Shown here one piece after another: positions 29,484-37,915 of a stretch of DNA of 64,000 bases. Under the pieces are notes generated by a model that worked only from the letters and a program-made list of their open reading frames with translations, was not told the DNA's origin and made no database searches. Position 1 is the first letter of the stretch. Each line of letters begins with the position of its first letter. The stretch covers positions 113,627-177,626 of the forward strand of contig NZ_CH672404.1 of NCBI RefSeq assembly GCF_000152885.1, written 5' to 3'. A program made the position numbers and the translations under genes. The DNA comes from Idiomarina baltica OS145 (GTDB lineage: Bacteria; Pseudomonadota; Gammaproteobacteria; Enterobacterales; Alteromonadaceae).

Positions 29484-30041
29484 ATGTTTCGTTGGTTTTT
29501 AATCGTTTCGGTATTACTTATCACCCCTCGTGCATTCGCTGTCGACGAATATTCGACTGCGTCAGACGGTGAAAAGAAACTGATTAAGCAAATTGTAGAA
29601 GTACTTAAACTCGAACCGAGTACAGAGGTTGAGAAAAAAATATATGACCGTATCGACTTTGTATTTGATACAAAAAACTGGAACTCATATTGGTTAGGCT
29701 ATAACGACCTAGAGTCATCAAAAATAAAAGATCCGGGCGTTACGTTTGTCGAACAATATATCAACACCAGCGATAGCGGCACATTTATCATCGGCTTTTT
29801 ATACGATAAAGAAGCCAAACAAATTTTGGTGACCTCTAAGCAAATTCGCTATGCCTCAAAAGACATTGCATTAGATGCTTTCAAAACCACCAAAGCCGAC
29901 GAAGAAAAATTTTCCGTGCTTCATGAAACCGCCAACTACGCCTTATTACAAGAAAAAGGAAAAGTCAGCTATTCTAATTTCCACATCGGCGGCAACGCCG
30001 GCATAGTCGTCTACATCGAACAAGGCATCATCGACCTGTAG
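29484..30041 (+). CDS. Exported hypothetical protein
   Basis: 185 residues from ATG 29484. It has a Sec signal peptide (FRWFLIVSVLLITPRAFA) and a mature part rich in Lys, Asp and Thr with no motif I recognise. The upstream region 29385-29483 is AT-rich and could hold its promoter. The stop TAG (30039-30041) is the TAG of the GTAG head of a type-a REP. It is the first of a series of small exported proteins between REP units. Confidence 0.7.
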   Translation: MFRWFLIVSVLLITPRAFAVDEYSTASDGEKKLIKQIVEVLKLEPSTEVEKKIYDRIDFVFDTKNWNSYWLGYNDLESSKIKDPGVTFVEQYINTSDSGTFIIGFLYDKEAKQILVTSKQIRYASKDIALDAFKTTKADEEKFSVLHETANYALLQEKGKVSYSNFHIGGNAGIVVYIEQGIIDL

Positions 30042-30133
30042 GTCGCGTCTTTGGCGCGACGATCGACACCGCCCCGTGCGCCGGTGTGCGATACCACCAC
30101 CACCCCGTACGTCGCGCCTTTGGCGCGACAATC
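30038..30133. repeat. REP unit 2
   Basis: Type-a hairpin (with a TCTTTG loop side, one stem mismatch), then a truncated b element (CGTGCGCCGG...), then a second type-a copy with GTAC head. It ends 27 bp before the GFA-family start. Confidence 0.88.
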
Positions 30134-30160
30134 GATGTTGGCACGATAAGGAGAGAACAA

Positions 30161-30562
30161 ATGAATAAACATCAAGGTTCTTGTTTATGTGGGGCCGTGA
30201 AATTCGAGGTCCAAGGCGCGTTTGATAGCTTTTATCTGTGCCATTGCCAGCATTGTCAAAAGGATAGCGGCTCTGCCCACGCGGCTAATTTGTTCTCTCA
30301 ATCGGCTCGTCTTTTTTGGCATTCTGGCGCCGACGCAGTCACCTCTTTCACATTAACCGGTACGCGGCATCATAAAAGCTTTTGTAAGCACTGCGGATCG
30401 GCCGTGCCGAACACACAAATCGCGGGTTTGCTCGTGGTTCCAGCCGGTAGCCTAGACACAGATCTCGACATCCGTCCGACCGCACATATTTTCTCATCCA
30501 GCCGCGCACATTGGGATAACCCCAACATCAAAACCCCCGTGTTCGACCGTTTACCCCGGTAG
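30161..30562 (+). CDS. GFA/CENP-V family zinc protein
   Basis: 133 residues from ATG 30161 (AAGGAGAG ribosome site). GSCLCGAVKFEV, YLCHCQHCQKDSGSAHAANLF and CKHCGSAVP are the zinc-binding Cys clusters of the glutathione-dependent formaldehyde-activating-enzyme-like fold. FSSSRAHWD near the end is also typical. It is a cytoplasmic carbon-sulfur lyase-like enzyme of uncertain substrate. The stop TAG is supplied by the GTAG head of the following REP. Confidence 0.88.
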   Translation: MNKHQGSCLCGAVKFEVQGAFDSFYLCHCQHCQKDSGSAHAANLFSQSARLFWHSGADAVTSFTLTGTRHHKSFCKHCGSAVPNTQIAGLLVVPAGSLDTDLDIRPTAHIFSSSRAHWDNPNIKTPVFDRLPR

Positions 30563-30678
30563 GTCGCGCCTTTGGCGCGACATCAAATATCGCCCGTGCG
30601 CATAATGCGCACGCTACGCGGGTGTTGTACGTCGCGCATTGTGCGCGACATCAAATATCGCCCCATGCGCACGCAACA
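30559..30678. repeat. REP unit 3
   Basis: One complete 59-bp a/b BIME starting at the GFA stop codon, followed by a GTAC-headed a copy and a degenerate half of a b element. AT-rich DNA follows. Confidence 0.88.
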
Positions 30679-30776
30679 CGCGACGATCATGATGGAAACT
30701 TTTCAGTTTATTTACAGTCACACCTTTCTCAAAAAACATTTCTTCAACAATTTTTTATAATAATTTAGGATGCACT

Positions 30777-31343
30777 GTGAATAATTTAAAAACGTTCTTG
30801 CTTGTAGGTATGGTCTCGCTTGTTTCTGCTTGTAGCAGTATTCCGTTAAGCACCATGGTCAAATTGATGGATCTTAACCCTTTAGAGGCGGACCCGAACC
30901 AGATTATTGTGGCAGTGAAATCTCCGGATGGAGTCAGTGTTAACGACGGTGATGTAGTGCTAGATTTTAGTTTTAGAACAGGCGAACCTGAAAGCAGCTT
31001 TAAGCATACTTTTCCGGTTATAGTTGATTCAGATTACGCGTTATCCGCGGAGCTGAAAGACGAGCTTGAGAACGATGAGCAGTTTACCGTAATGCGTTTA
31101 TCTGAGGCTGATGCTCAACGCATGAAGAGTGGACAAAAAGCAATTCGTGAGTATCGTAGTCAGCATGAGGAAGGCGGAGCTGGCAGCATAAATGTCAGAT
31201 TAATCTCGGCATGTCAAAGCGGTGGTTCTGCTTGGAAGGATTCGGAGCTTGACGTTTATCTAAAAACCGACCAAAGCGATGAATTTTTATTGTTTTTAGA
31301 CGACATAGATCTTAGCGAGTTGGACGTCAAAAACGGTTGTTAA
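30777..31343 (+). CDS. Putative lipoprotein, unknown function
   Basis: 188 residues. The N-terminus (NNLKTFLLVGMVSLVSAC) is a type II signal peptide with a lipobox and Cys at about residue 20. The mature part is acidic with predicted beta structure and two later Cys. No family recognised. GTG 30777 has a TTAGGA ribosome site. Stop TAA, 14 bp before the next REP array. Confidence 0.72.
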   Translation: MNNLKTFLLVGMVSLVSACSSIPLSTMVKLMDLNPLEADPNQIIVAVKSPDGVSVNDGDVVLDFSFRTGEPESSFKHTFPVIVDSDYALSAELKDELENDEQFTVMRLSEADAQRMKSGQKAIREYRSQHEEGGAGSINVRLISACQSGGSAWKDSELDVYLKTDQSDEFLLFLDDIDLSELDVKNGC

Positions 31344-31357
31344 CCGTATTACGAGCC

Positions 31358-31663
31358 CGTGCGCATAATGCGCACGCTACGGTGATGTCGAACGTTTAAC
31401 CCGACGTAGGTCGCGCCTTTGGCGCGACGCCAGCTTTCCCCCGTGCGCACAATGCGCACGCTACGGCGATGTCGAACGTTTAACCCGACGTAGGTCGCGC
31501 CTTTGGCGCGACGCCAGCTTCCCCCCGTGCGCATAATGCGCACGCTACGGTGATGTTGAACGTTTAACCCGACGTAGGTCGCGCCTTTGGCGCGACGCCA
31601 GCTTCCCCCCGTGCGCACAATGCGCACGTTACGTTGGTGCGTAGGTCGCGCATTTTGCGCGAC
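31358..31663. repeat. REP/BIME tandem array 4
   Basis: Four b and four a hairpins alternate with a period of about 84 bp. The linker between units contains GTCGAACGTTTAACCCGAC, itself a short palindrome. The last a copy has an ATTTT loop. Confidence 0.93.
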
Positions 31664-31707
31664 ATCAGATCTATTAAAAAATTCTAATAACAAATGGAAA
31701 CAATAGT

Positions 31708-32625
31708 TTGAAACTAAAAATAATTTTATTAAGTCTCGTTGTGCTTGTGTTGTTAGGTATTGGTAACGCCTATTTTTTAGCGCCCCAAGTAAACGGCGAC
31801 GGTCAAGTGGTTGCATATCGTGGCGGCGGTAGTCAGGTTGATTACGAAAAATTAAGTGATACGTCGTGCACAGCAAAATCGCTGTCGGAAGTGGGTCTGA
31901 CAACGGTGGAAAATACCCTACAAGCGGCCTCGGCATCGGTTTCTGCTGGCGCGGATATTATTCATTTAAACGTTCACCTGATAAATGATAATGAATTGGT
32001 TGTATTTCACGATTGGAATCTTAGTTGTGCAACGAACGAGAATCGTCTTGTAAGTGATTTAAACGTTGATCAATTACAATCGATTGATGCGGGTTACGGC
32101 TATACGGCGGATTATGGTCGAACATTTCCCTTTCGTGGAAAAGGTTTTCGTATCGATCGGCTTGATGCGTTTTATGAACGGTTTCCTAACCAAACGTTTT
32201 GGTTGAATCTAAAGACTAATAACGAGGATGCGTTTCTAACGTTAAGTCGTTTTATAAGCGAAAAAAATAATAAAACAGTTGTCATTACGTCTGCCAAGGG
32301 CAATGAGTGGTTTGCTAACGAGACTCCGTCGCTGCAAACATTTTCAGTGAATACAGTGAAAAACTGTGGCATAGATTACTTGCTGGTTGGATGGGCTGGC
32401 GTTATCCCTGATTCATGTAAAAATACGGTTGTATTGGTGCCTCCTGACATGGCCAAGTTTATTTGGGGTTACCCCGATCGGCTTGCAGCTCGACTGGCCC
32501 AACATAACACACAGATTTACTTATGGAATAAGCACGACATTGTTCCGCCAGAACAGGCAAATATCATTAAACAGGGTGTTGGCGTTGTTACGGGTAATAT
32601 CGATTTCATCGAATCAGTGAAGTAG
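31708..32625 (+). CDS. GDPD-like protein with altered active site
   Basis: 305 residues. An N-terminal membrane anchor or signal (KIILLSLVVLVLLGIGNAYF) is followed by a TIM-barrel domain of the glycerophosphodiester phosphodiesterase family. Family markers are RGGG, VENTLQAA, and ELVVFHDWNL. Compared with UgpQ, the first His of HRG is Tyr (AYRGGG), the metal ligands ExD are H-L-N (IIHLNV), and the later E-x-K site reads LNLKT. The HD motif is kept. It is therefore probably not a normal metal-dependent phosphodiesterase. TTG start with a GGAAA site. The stop TAG lies in a REP head. Confidence 0.78.
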   Translation: MKLKIILLSLVVLVLLGIGNAYFLAPQVNGDGQVVAYRGGGSQVDYEKLSDTSCTAKSLSEVGLTTVENTLQAASASVSAGADIIHLNVHLINDNELVVFHDWNLSCATNENRLVSDLNVDQLQSIDAGYGYTADYGRTFPFRGKGFRIDRLDAFYERFPNQTFWLNLKTNNEDAFLTLSRFISEKNNKTVVITSAKGNEWFANETPSLQTFSVNTVKNCGIDYLLVGWAGVIPDSCKNTVVLVPPDMAKFIWGYPDRLAARLAQHNTQIYLWNKHDIVPPEQANIIKQGVGVVTGNIDFIESVK

Positions 32626-32680
32626 GTCGCGCCTGTGGCGCGACCTCAGATGCCGCCCGTGCGCCCAAGGCGCACGCTAC
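32622..32680. repeat. 59-bp BIME joining two convergent stop codons
   Basis: GTAG-headed a hairpin (32622), 13-bp spacer, inverted b hairpin ending CTAC (32680). The left TAG ends the GDPD-like gene and the right CTA is the complement of the TAG that ends the RAYT gene. This is the minimal complete unit of the family. Confidence 0.95.
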
Positions 32681-33231
32681 CACATGTCGTAATCGGCGAA
32701 ACTGTCGTCCACCCATGCATCTGTGATGTATTGCCATGATTCTGGGTAACGACCTTGCTTTAAATACGTGTTAAGGGTTGAGTAAGGCCATTCTAAGGCA
32801 TTCTTGACATAGCCGTGTTTGACAGGATTAAAGCAGCAATACAGCGTATACATGTAGAGCTCTTGCTCATTACGAATGATTCGGTCGTAGAATCTATTGT
32901 GCCAAAGGCTCCCTTGCCGTCGTCGGCGTTTTGAAAAATTAGATTGTGAGTTTTTATAGGAAAACTCGGGTAGGGCGCGCGTGGTGAGCGCTTTAATTTT
33001 TCTAATGCGCAGATCGACTTTTTGGTCGGCAACGCCAATCAACAAATGCATATGATCGGGCAAAACAACCCACGCCTGAATATCAAAAGGGTGCGATACC
33101 ATGGTCGTGCGCACAGCATTGCGCAGCGCCTGAATAACCGGCTGGCGCGTTAGGTGAGGCTTGCGACCTTGAGTAGCGACGGTAATAAAAAAATAGTAAC
33201 CGTCTTCGAAATAGCGACGAACATTTTTCAT
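32677..33231 (-). CDS. REP-associated tyrosine transposase (RAYT, Y1 family)
   Basis: 184 residues. YFFITVATQGR at the N-terminus, AWVVLPDHMHLLIGV with the HUH motif (HMH), LWHNRFYDRIIRNEQEL, and LYCCFNPVKHG holding the catalytic Tyr, then WPYSTL. This is the RAYT/TnpA-REP pattern; the usual YIHxNPVKHG has Cys instead of His here. RAYTs are single-copy enzymes that bind and cut the REP hairpins surrounding them. This one ends in a type-b REP and has a seven-copy array upstream, so it is the likely mobiliser of the repeats in this window. Confidence 0.95.
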   Translation of the reverse strand: MKNVRRYFEDGYYFFITVATQGRKPHLTRQPVIQALRNAVRTTMVSHPFDIQAWVVLPDHMHLLIGVADQKVDLRIRKIKALTTRALPEFSYKNSQSNFSKRRRRQGSLWHNRFYDRIIRNEQELYMYTLYCCFNPVKHGYVKNALEWPYSTLNTYLKQGRYPESWQYITDAWVDDSFADYDMW

Positions 33232-33282
33232 GCCGCTTATTTAAGACCAAAAACCACGTTACAGCATTTTAAAATCGTGTAC

Positions 33283-33807
33283 GTAGGTCGCGCATTGTGC
33301 GCGACGATGGGTTTGTCCCCGTGCGCCAAAGGCGCACGTTACGTCGGAGGTTGATATCACCGCCATTCCGTAGGTCGCGCATTGTGCGCGACATTGCGTT
33401 TGCCCCGTGCGCCAAAGGCGCACGTTACGTCGGAGGTTGATATCACCGCCATTCCGTAGGTCGCGCCTTTGGCGCGACGATGGGTTTGTCCCCGTGCGCC
33501 AAAGGCGCACGTTACGCCGGTGGTTGATACCACCTCCGTGCTGTACGTCGCGCATTGTGCGCGACGATGGGTTTGTCCCCGTGCGCCCAAGGCGCACGCT
33601 ACGTCGGTGTTGTACGTCGCGCATTGTGCGCGACATCAGATGCCGCCCGTGCGCCCAAGGCGCACGCTACGTCGGTGTTGTACGTCGCGCATTGTGCGCG
33701 ACATCAGATGCCGCCCGTGCGCCCAAGGCGCACGCTACGTCGGTGTTGTACGTCGCGCATTTTGCGCGACATCAAATCCCGTTCCGTGCGCCCAAGGCGC
33801 ACGCTAC
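33283..33807. repeat. REP/BIME tandem array 6 upstream of RAYT
   Basis: Seven a and seven b hairpins alternate. The first four units have a period of about 86 bp with the linker GGTTGATAnCACC; the last three are shorter (about 66 bp). Loop variants CTTTG, ATTGT, ATTTT on the a side and CAAAG, CCAAG on the b side. Possibly carries RAYT promoter elements at its left edge. Confidence 0.94.
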
Positions 33808-33809
33808 GC

Positions 33810-34175
33810 CTAAATTTTATATTGGTAATCGGTTGTTTCCATGTGTTTTGTGAAAATATCACGAGAGATGGCGATGATTTCGGCGCCTTTTTCATCGTTC
33901 GTTTCGTGTGGAGGCTTCATAACTACCGCGCCTAAGTCGCTGCCACATTCGTTGTCTTTGGTGTTATAGCTTACACCGAAGCCTGGACGGCCATCTGTTC
34001 TCAGCCGATATTCGCGAAGCATATCGTTTATTACTTTTGAACCTGCTGCGACGGCTGCTTGTTCAGTTGAATAACAATAGGTTGCTACATTATTTTCTTT
34101 AGTTGTTGTGCAAGCTACTAAATTGGTTAATAGTAAACAGATAATAAAAATATGAAGTTTCAATTGATTAATCAT
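33810..34175 (-). CDS. Small putative lipoprotein
   Basis: 121 residues with a type II signal peptide (LHIFIICLLLTNLVAC, lipobox VAC). The mature part has three further Cys and no recognised domain. Its stop lies three bases from the b REP of the neighbouring array. The gene diverges from the SIMPL gene across 82 bp that probably contains both promoters. Confidence 0.7.
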   Translation of the reverse strand: MINQLKLHIFIICLLLTNLVACTTTKENNVATYCYSTEQAAVAAGSKVINDMLREYRLRTDGRPGFGVSYNTKDNECGSDLGAVVMKPPHETNDEKGAEIIAISRDIFTKHMETTDYQYKI

Positions 34176-34257
34176 TATATTGAGTCACTTATATAACAAA
34201 CATGATTTTTAACTTAGCAACTTTGTGCAGCTATTAAAAATAAATGGAGTGTATACA

Positions 34258-34992
34258 TTGAAAAAATATTTATTTTTTTTGTTCTTGGTGAGTTGTTCAG
34301 CATGGAGTGATGTAATTCCAAATGATCCTCATATCTATGTTGAAGGGTATGCTGAACAACGTGTTAAGCCGGAAATAATCGTCATTAGCGCGTACTTGAG
34401 GCATACCGACAAGGACGCCTTCGTCGCCAAAAGTGAAGTTGATCGGCGGTCAGTTGAGCTGTTTGAAGTAGTCAAAAAAATGGGAATAGCTCAAGAAGAT
34501 ATTCGAGCGACGCCACTTAGAATTGCGCCGCATAATGAGTATAAGAACGGCGAGGAAATTAATTTAGGCACGCGCGTCGTGCGCAGTATCGATATTACGT
34601 TACGTGATCTTTCCTTATATAACGAACTCAATCAATCGCTGGTTGATGCGGGCGTGTCAGAGACATTAGATGCTGAAGTTAAGGTTGAGAATCCGCGAGA
34701 GATTAAGAAAAAAGTGCTGTTTGAGGCATTAAAAAACGCGCGTCAAAAAGCCGAACAACTTGCTGAGCTAAATGGTAAGAAGATAAAAGATGTGTATTCA
34801 ATCTCAGAATTTAAAACACGTGATGAAAGTGTTTACGATTTGATACCCTCGCAAGAAATTTACGGTCAGTCTTCTAGCGAACTCGCTGGTGTATCGGTAA
34901 GGTTTCGTGCTCCGCCCCAGCAAAGCGGGCTTTTTGAAATAGGCGAAATGACCGCATCCGCCACCGTATATGTCGTGTTCACCATACAGTAG
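34258..34992 (+). CDS. SIMPL-domain (DUF541) periplasmic protein
   Basis: About 244 residues from TTG 34258, chosen for its GGAG site; the open frame begins at 34225. Signal peptide (KKYLFFLFLVSCSAWS). The mature part has the SIMPL/BP26 pattern: IYVEGYAEQRVKPEIIVISAYLR, a helical central region, and ENPREIKKKVLFEALKNARQKAEQLAELNGKKI. Such proteins form periplasmic or outer-membrane oligomers of unclear role. The stop TAG is provided by a REP head. Confidence 0.85.
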   Translation: MKKYLFFLFLVSCSAWSDVIPNDPHIYVEGYAEQRVKPEIIVISAYLRHTDKDAFVAKSEVDRRSVELFEVVKKMGIAQEDIRATPLRIAPHNEYKNGEEINLGTRVVRSIDITLRDLSLYNELNQSLVDAGVSETLDAEVKVENPREIKKKVLFEALKNARQKAEQLAELNGKKIKDVYSISEFKTRDESVYDLIPSQEIYGQSSSELAGVSVRFRAPPQQSGLFEIGEMTASATVYVVFTIQ

Positions 34993-35105
34993 GTCGCGCC
35001 TTTGGCGCGACGTTGGGTTGTCCCCGTGCGCCCAAGGCGCACGTTACGTTGGTGATGTAGGTCGCGCATTGTGCGCGACGATGAGGTTGGCCCGTGCGCC
35101 CAAGG
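34989..35105. repeat. REP unit 7
   Basis: A complete a/b BIME starting at the SIMPL stop, then a second a hairpin and a b copy that is cut after its left half (CGTGCGCCCAAGG) just before the next gene's leader. Confidence 0.9.
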
Positions 35106-35157
35106 CTTGATATTGGTTCGTGTCTCATCATGGCTTGTGAAAATGGAGGCTTTTTAT

Positions 35158-35730
35158 ATGCGTTTAGTTTTGATTTTAATATCTTTGTTTCCGTTGCTTG
35201 TGGATGCTCAAAGCAATCCAAATTTACAAAGTGAGCTGGTTAATATGGCTAGAGTTGACCAGTCTATTCGTCAGGAAGTGGGAGAAGCGGGTTGGTCTAA
35301 TGCGCCCCGAGCTTTGCTTGATAAACTTGCTAATGTCGATAAAAAAAATACAGAAAGACTGAAAGAGATCTTTGCAAAAAAAGGGTGGGTTAACTCAGAA
35401 CAAGTGGGAAAAAAGGGTGTTAGTGCCGCTTTTTTAATTATTCAGCATTCACCTGATACAGAGTTTCAAAAAAGAATGTTGCCAAAAATAAAGCAATCTT
35501 ATTTGGCTGATGAAGGTATTTCGGGTGAACAAGTGGCTTTGCTTACGGACCGTGTTTATGTACGCGATGGAAAACAGCAAATTTACGGTACACAGGCTAG
35601 AGTGGTTTCGGGAGAAATTATGTTTGAACCCATTAAAGACCCAGAAACCGTTGACGAGCGACGTGCTGAAATGAATATGTCGACCCTGAGCACATATAAA
35701 AAGCTACTCGAAGAAGCATACGGTATGTAG
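35158..35730 (+). CDS. DUF6624-like exported protein
   Basis: 190 residues from ATG 35158 with a GGAGG site. A signal peptide (LVLILISLFPLLVDA) leads into a helical protein with DQSIRQE, NTERLKEIFAKKGWVNSEQVGKKGVSAAFLIIQHS, LLTDRVYVRDGKQQIYGTQ and PIKDPETVDERRAEM, the pattern I associate with DUF6624. Function unknown. The stop TAG belongs to a REP head. Confidence 0.75.
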   Translation: MRLVLILISLFPLLVDAQSNPNLQSELVNMARVDQSIRQEVGEAGWSNAPRALLDKLANVDKKNTERLKEIFAKKGWVNSEQVGKKGVSAAFLIIQHSPDTEFQKRMLPKIKQSYLADEGISGEQVALLTDRVYVRDGKQQIYGTQARVVSGEIMFEPIKDPETVDERRAEMNMSTLSTYKKLLEEAYGM

Positions 35731-35971
35731 GTCGCGCCTTTGGCGCGACGACCCGTGACCGATATCACCGCCATCCCGTAGGTCGCGCATTGTGCGCGAC
35801 ATCGAATTCCGCCCGTGCGCCAAAGGCGCACGCTACGCCGGTGGTTGATACCGCCGCCATCGTAGGTCGCGCCTTTGGCGCGACGACCCGTGACCGATAT
35901 CGCCGCCATCCCGTAGGTCGCGCATTGTGCGCGACATCCAATCCCGCCCGTGCGCCAAAGGCGCACGCTAC
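35727..35971. repeat. REP/BIME array 8
   Basis: Four type-a and two type-b hairpins. Two a copies are separated by GACCCGTGACCGATAT..CGCC, a linker in which a b hairpin is missing, so the array alternates full and half units. Confidence 0.9.
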
Positions 35972-36038
35972 GGGACCGATCCAATCGGCAGGTGATGCCG
36001 TAGGTATAGGTGAATGGAATTTAAAGGAAGGAGGAATA

Positions 36039-36560
36039 ATGAGCAATACTGAGAATGCAAAAGTCGCTGGATTTACTGCTCCGGGTTTGAAAGAGGATGC
36101 TGCTCAAAAGGCTATCGCTCTGCTCGATGACCGCTTGGTTGCGCTTATCGACCTTCAACTGACTTTGAAACATGTTCACTGGAATGTGGTGGGTCCGAAT
36201 TTCATCGGTGTGCATGAGATGCTTGATCCGCAGGTTGATGCGGTGCGTGAAATGACAGACACCATTGCAGAGCGAATCGCGACCTTAGGCGGTGTACCTG
36301 AAGGAACACCAGAGGCAGTTGTGAGAAAGCGCTCTTGGAAGGATTATTCAATCGGCAAAGGGCTTGTAGCTGAACATTTATCCGAACTGGATAAGGTTTA
36401 CAATGGTGTTAATGGTGACCATCGCAAAGCCATTGATGAGCTGAGCGAGATTGATCCGGTGTCAGAGGATATGCTGACAGGTCAGCTCGGCGACTTAGAA
36501 CAGTTCCAGTGGTTTGTCCGTGCGCACATTGAATCGTCTTCGGGCGAGTTGAAGCGGTAA
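36039..36560 (+). CDS. dps: Dps-family DNA-protecting ferritin
   Basis: 173 residues from ATG 36039 with a strong AGGAAGGAGG site. KHVHWNVVGPNFIGVHEMLDPQVDAV carries the ferroxidase His/Asp residues, and MTDTIAERIATLGGVPEG follows, as in Dps. It stores iron and shields DNA in stationary phase or oxidative stress. An a/b REP unit in the opposite orientation starts two bases after the stop. Upstream, 67 bp separate it from a REP array. Confidence 0.94.
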   Translation: MSNTENAKVAGFTAPGLKEDAAQKAIALLDDRLVALIDLQLTLKHVHWNVVGPNFIGVHEMLDPQVDAVREMTDTIAERIATLGGVPEGTPEAVVRKRSWKDYSIGKGLVAEHLSELDKVYNGVNGDHRKAIDELSEIDPVSEDMLTGQLGDLEQFQWFVRAHIESSSGELKR

Positions 36561-36561
36561 C

Positions 36562-36706
36562 GTAGCGTGCGCCTTTGGCGCACGAACGGGATCTGATGTC
36601 GCGCACAATGCGCGACTTACGGCATGGCGGTGATATCAACCACCGACGTGACGTGCGCATTTTGCGCACGGGCGGGATCTGATGTCGCGCACAATGCGCG
36701 ACTTAC
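36562..36706. repeat. REP/BIME array 9 (reverse orientation)
   Basis: Two units, each b then inverted a, the reverse of the order seen in arrays 1-8. The a heads read CTTAC, a one-base change from CTAC. Confidence 0.9.
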
Positions 36707-36753
36707 GATATCGGCGGTATCAACCACCGAGGTACGTCGACGGGCGGGGCGGC

Positions 36754-37398
36754 CTAGCCGTAATATTGGACGCCGATTTCGATGCGTTTGCGGTCGTTTT
36801 TGACTCGCCATCGGTTGGTGTCGCGCAAGGAATAGATACATCCGCAGTATTCTTGCTGGTAAAACCGTTCGCGTTTTGCCAGCTCTACCATCCTGCTGGA
36901 CCCCCCTTGCTTGCGCCAGTTGAATGTCCAGTATGTCACATCATCGTATCGAGCTGCTGCGCGTTCGCCACAGTCGTTGATTTGTTGCATGTTCTTCCAA
37001 CGCGAGATTCCCAAACAGCTCGTAATGACGTCAAACCCGTGCTCATGAGCGTACAGGGCGGTGCGTTCAAACCGCATATCAAAGCAAACCGTGCAACGTT
37101 CGCCCCGTTCTGGTTCCCACTCTAAACCACGCACACGCTCAAACCAGTTTTGGCTGTCGTAATCGGCATCAATAAACGGAATGCCCAACTTCTCGGCAAA
37201 GCGAATGTTCTCTTCTTTGCGAATCAAATACTCCTTTTCGGGATGAATATTCGGATTGTAGAAGAAGATGGTGATATCGATACCGGCATCCACCATTCTT
37301 TGCATGACGTCGCCCGCGCAGGGGGCACAGCACGAGTGCAGTAAGACTTTATTTGATTCGGTGGGTGCTTCAAGCACGATGCTTTGTTGCTTTGCCAT
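36754..37398 (-). CDS. queH: Epoxyqueuosine reductase QueH
   Basis: 214 residues. [67 protein letters not shown] and [11 protein letters not shown] are the QueH (DUF208) signatures with the metal-binding Cys pairs. It reduces epoxyqueuosine to queuosine in tRNA and replaces QueG. Single gene between REP arrays. Confidence 0.94.
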   Translation of the reverse strand: MAKQQSIVLEAPTESNKVLLHSCCAPCAGDVMQRMVDAGIDITIFFYNPNIHPEKEYLIRKEENIRFAEKLGIPFIDADYDSQNWFERVRGLEWEPERGERCTVCFDMRFERTALYAHEHGFDVITSCLGISRWKNMQQINDCGERAAARYDDVTYWTFNWRKQGGSSRMVELAKRERFYQQEYCGCIYSLRDTNRWRVKNDRKRIEIGVQYYG

Positions 37399-37464
37399 GG
37401 TGGATTCCAGTTATTTGAGCATAAGGTCAGTATTGTGCATTTTTCGGGGCAAAAATAAAGTCAG

Positions 37465-37905
37465 CGTGCGCATTTTGCGCACGGGCGGGATTTGATGTCG
37501 CGCACAATGCGCGACGTACGATGCCGGCGGTATCAACCACCGACGTAGCGTGCGCATTTTGCGCACGGGGCGATATTTGATGTCGCGCACAATGCGCGAC
37601 GTACGATGCTCGCGGTATCAACCACCGACGTAGCGTGCGCATTTTGCGCACGGGGCGATATTTGATGTCGCGCCAAAGGCGCGACGTACGATGCTGGCGG
37701 TACCAACCACAGACGTAGCGTGCGCATTTTGCGCACGGGCGGGATTTGATGTCGCGCCAAAGGCGCGACGTACGATGCTGGCGGTATCAACCACCGACGT
37801 AGCGTGCGCATTTTGCGCACGGGGAGATATTTGATGTCGCGCACAATGCGCGACCTACGATGCTGGCGGTACCAACCACCGCGTAGCGTGCGCATTTTGC
37901 GCACG
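37465..37905. repeat. REP/BIME tandem array 10
   Basis: Six b hairpins (CGTGCGC-ATTTT-GCGCACG) alternate with five inverted a hairpins at a period of about 84 bp. Early a loops are ACAAT, later ones CAAAG. The linker contains GGCGGTATCAACCACCGAC. Lies between queH and the peptidase gene, downstream of the peptidase. Confidence 0.94.
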
Positions 37906-37915
37906 AGACTGTGAT

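Noticed and set aside
29385-36560. Integron cassette array with attC sites.
   Set aside because: The hairpins have the REP head and invariant stems, not attC R/L boxes, and the family also sits beside housekeeping genes (csrA, queH). No integrase is seen, although the cassette-like look is reported as a finding.
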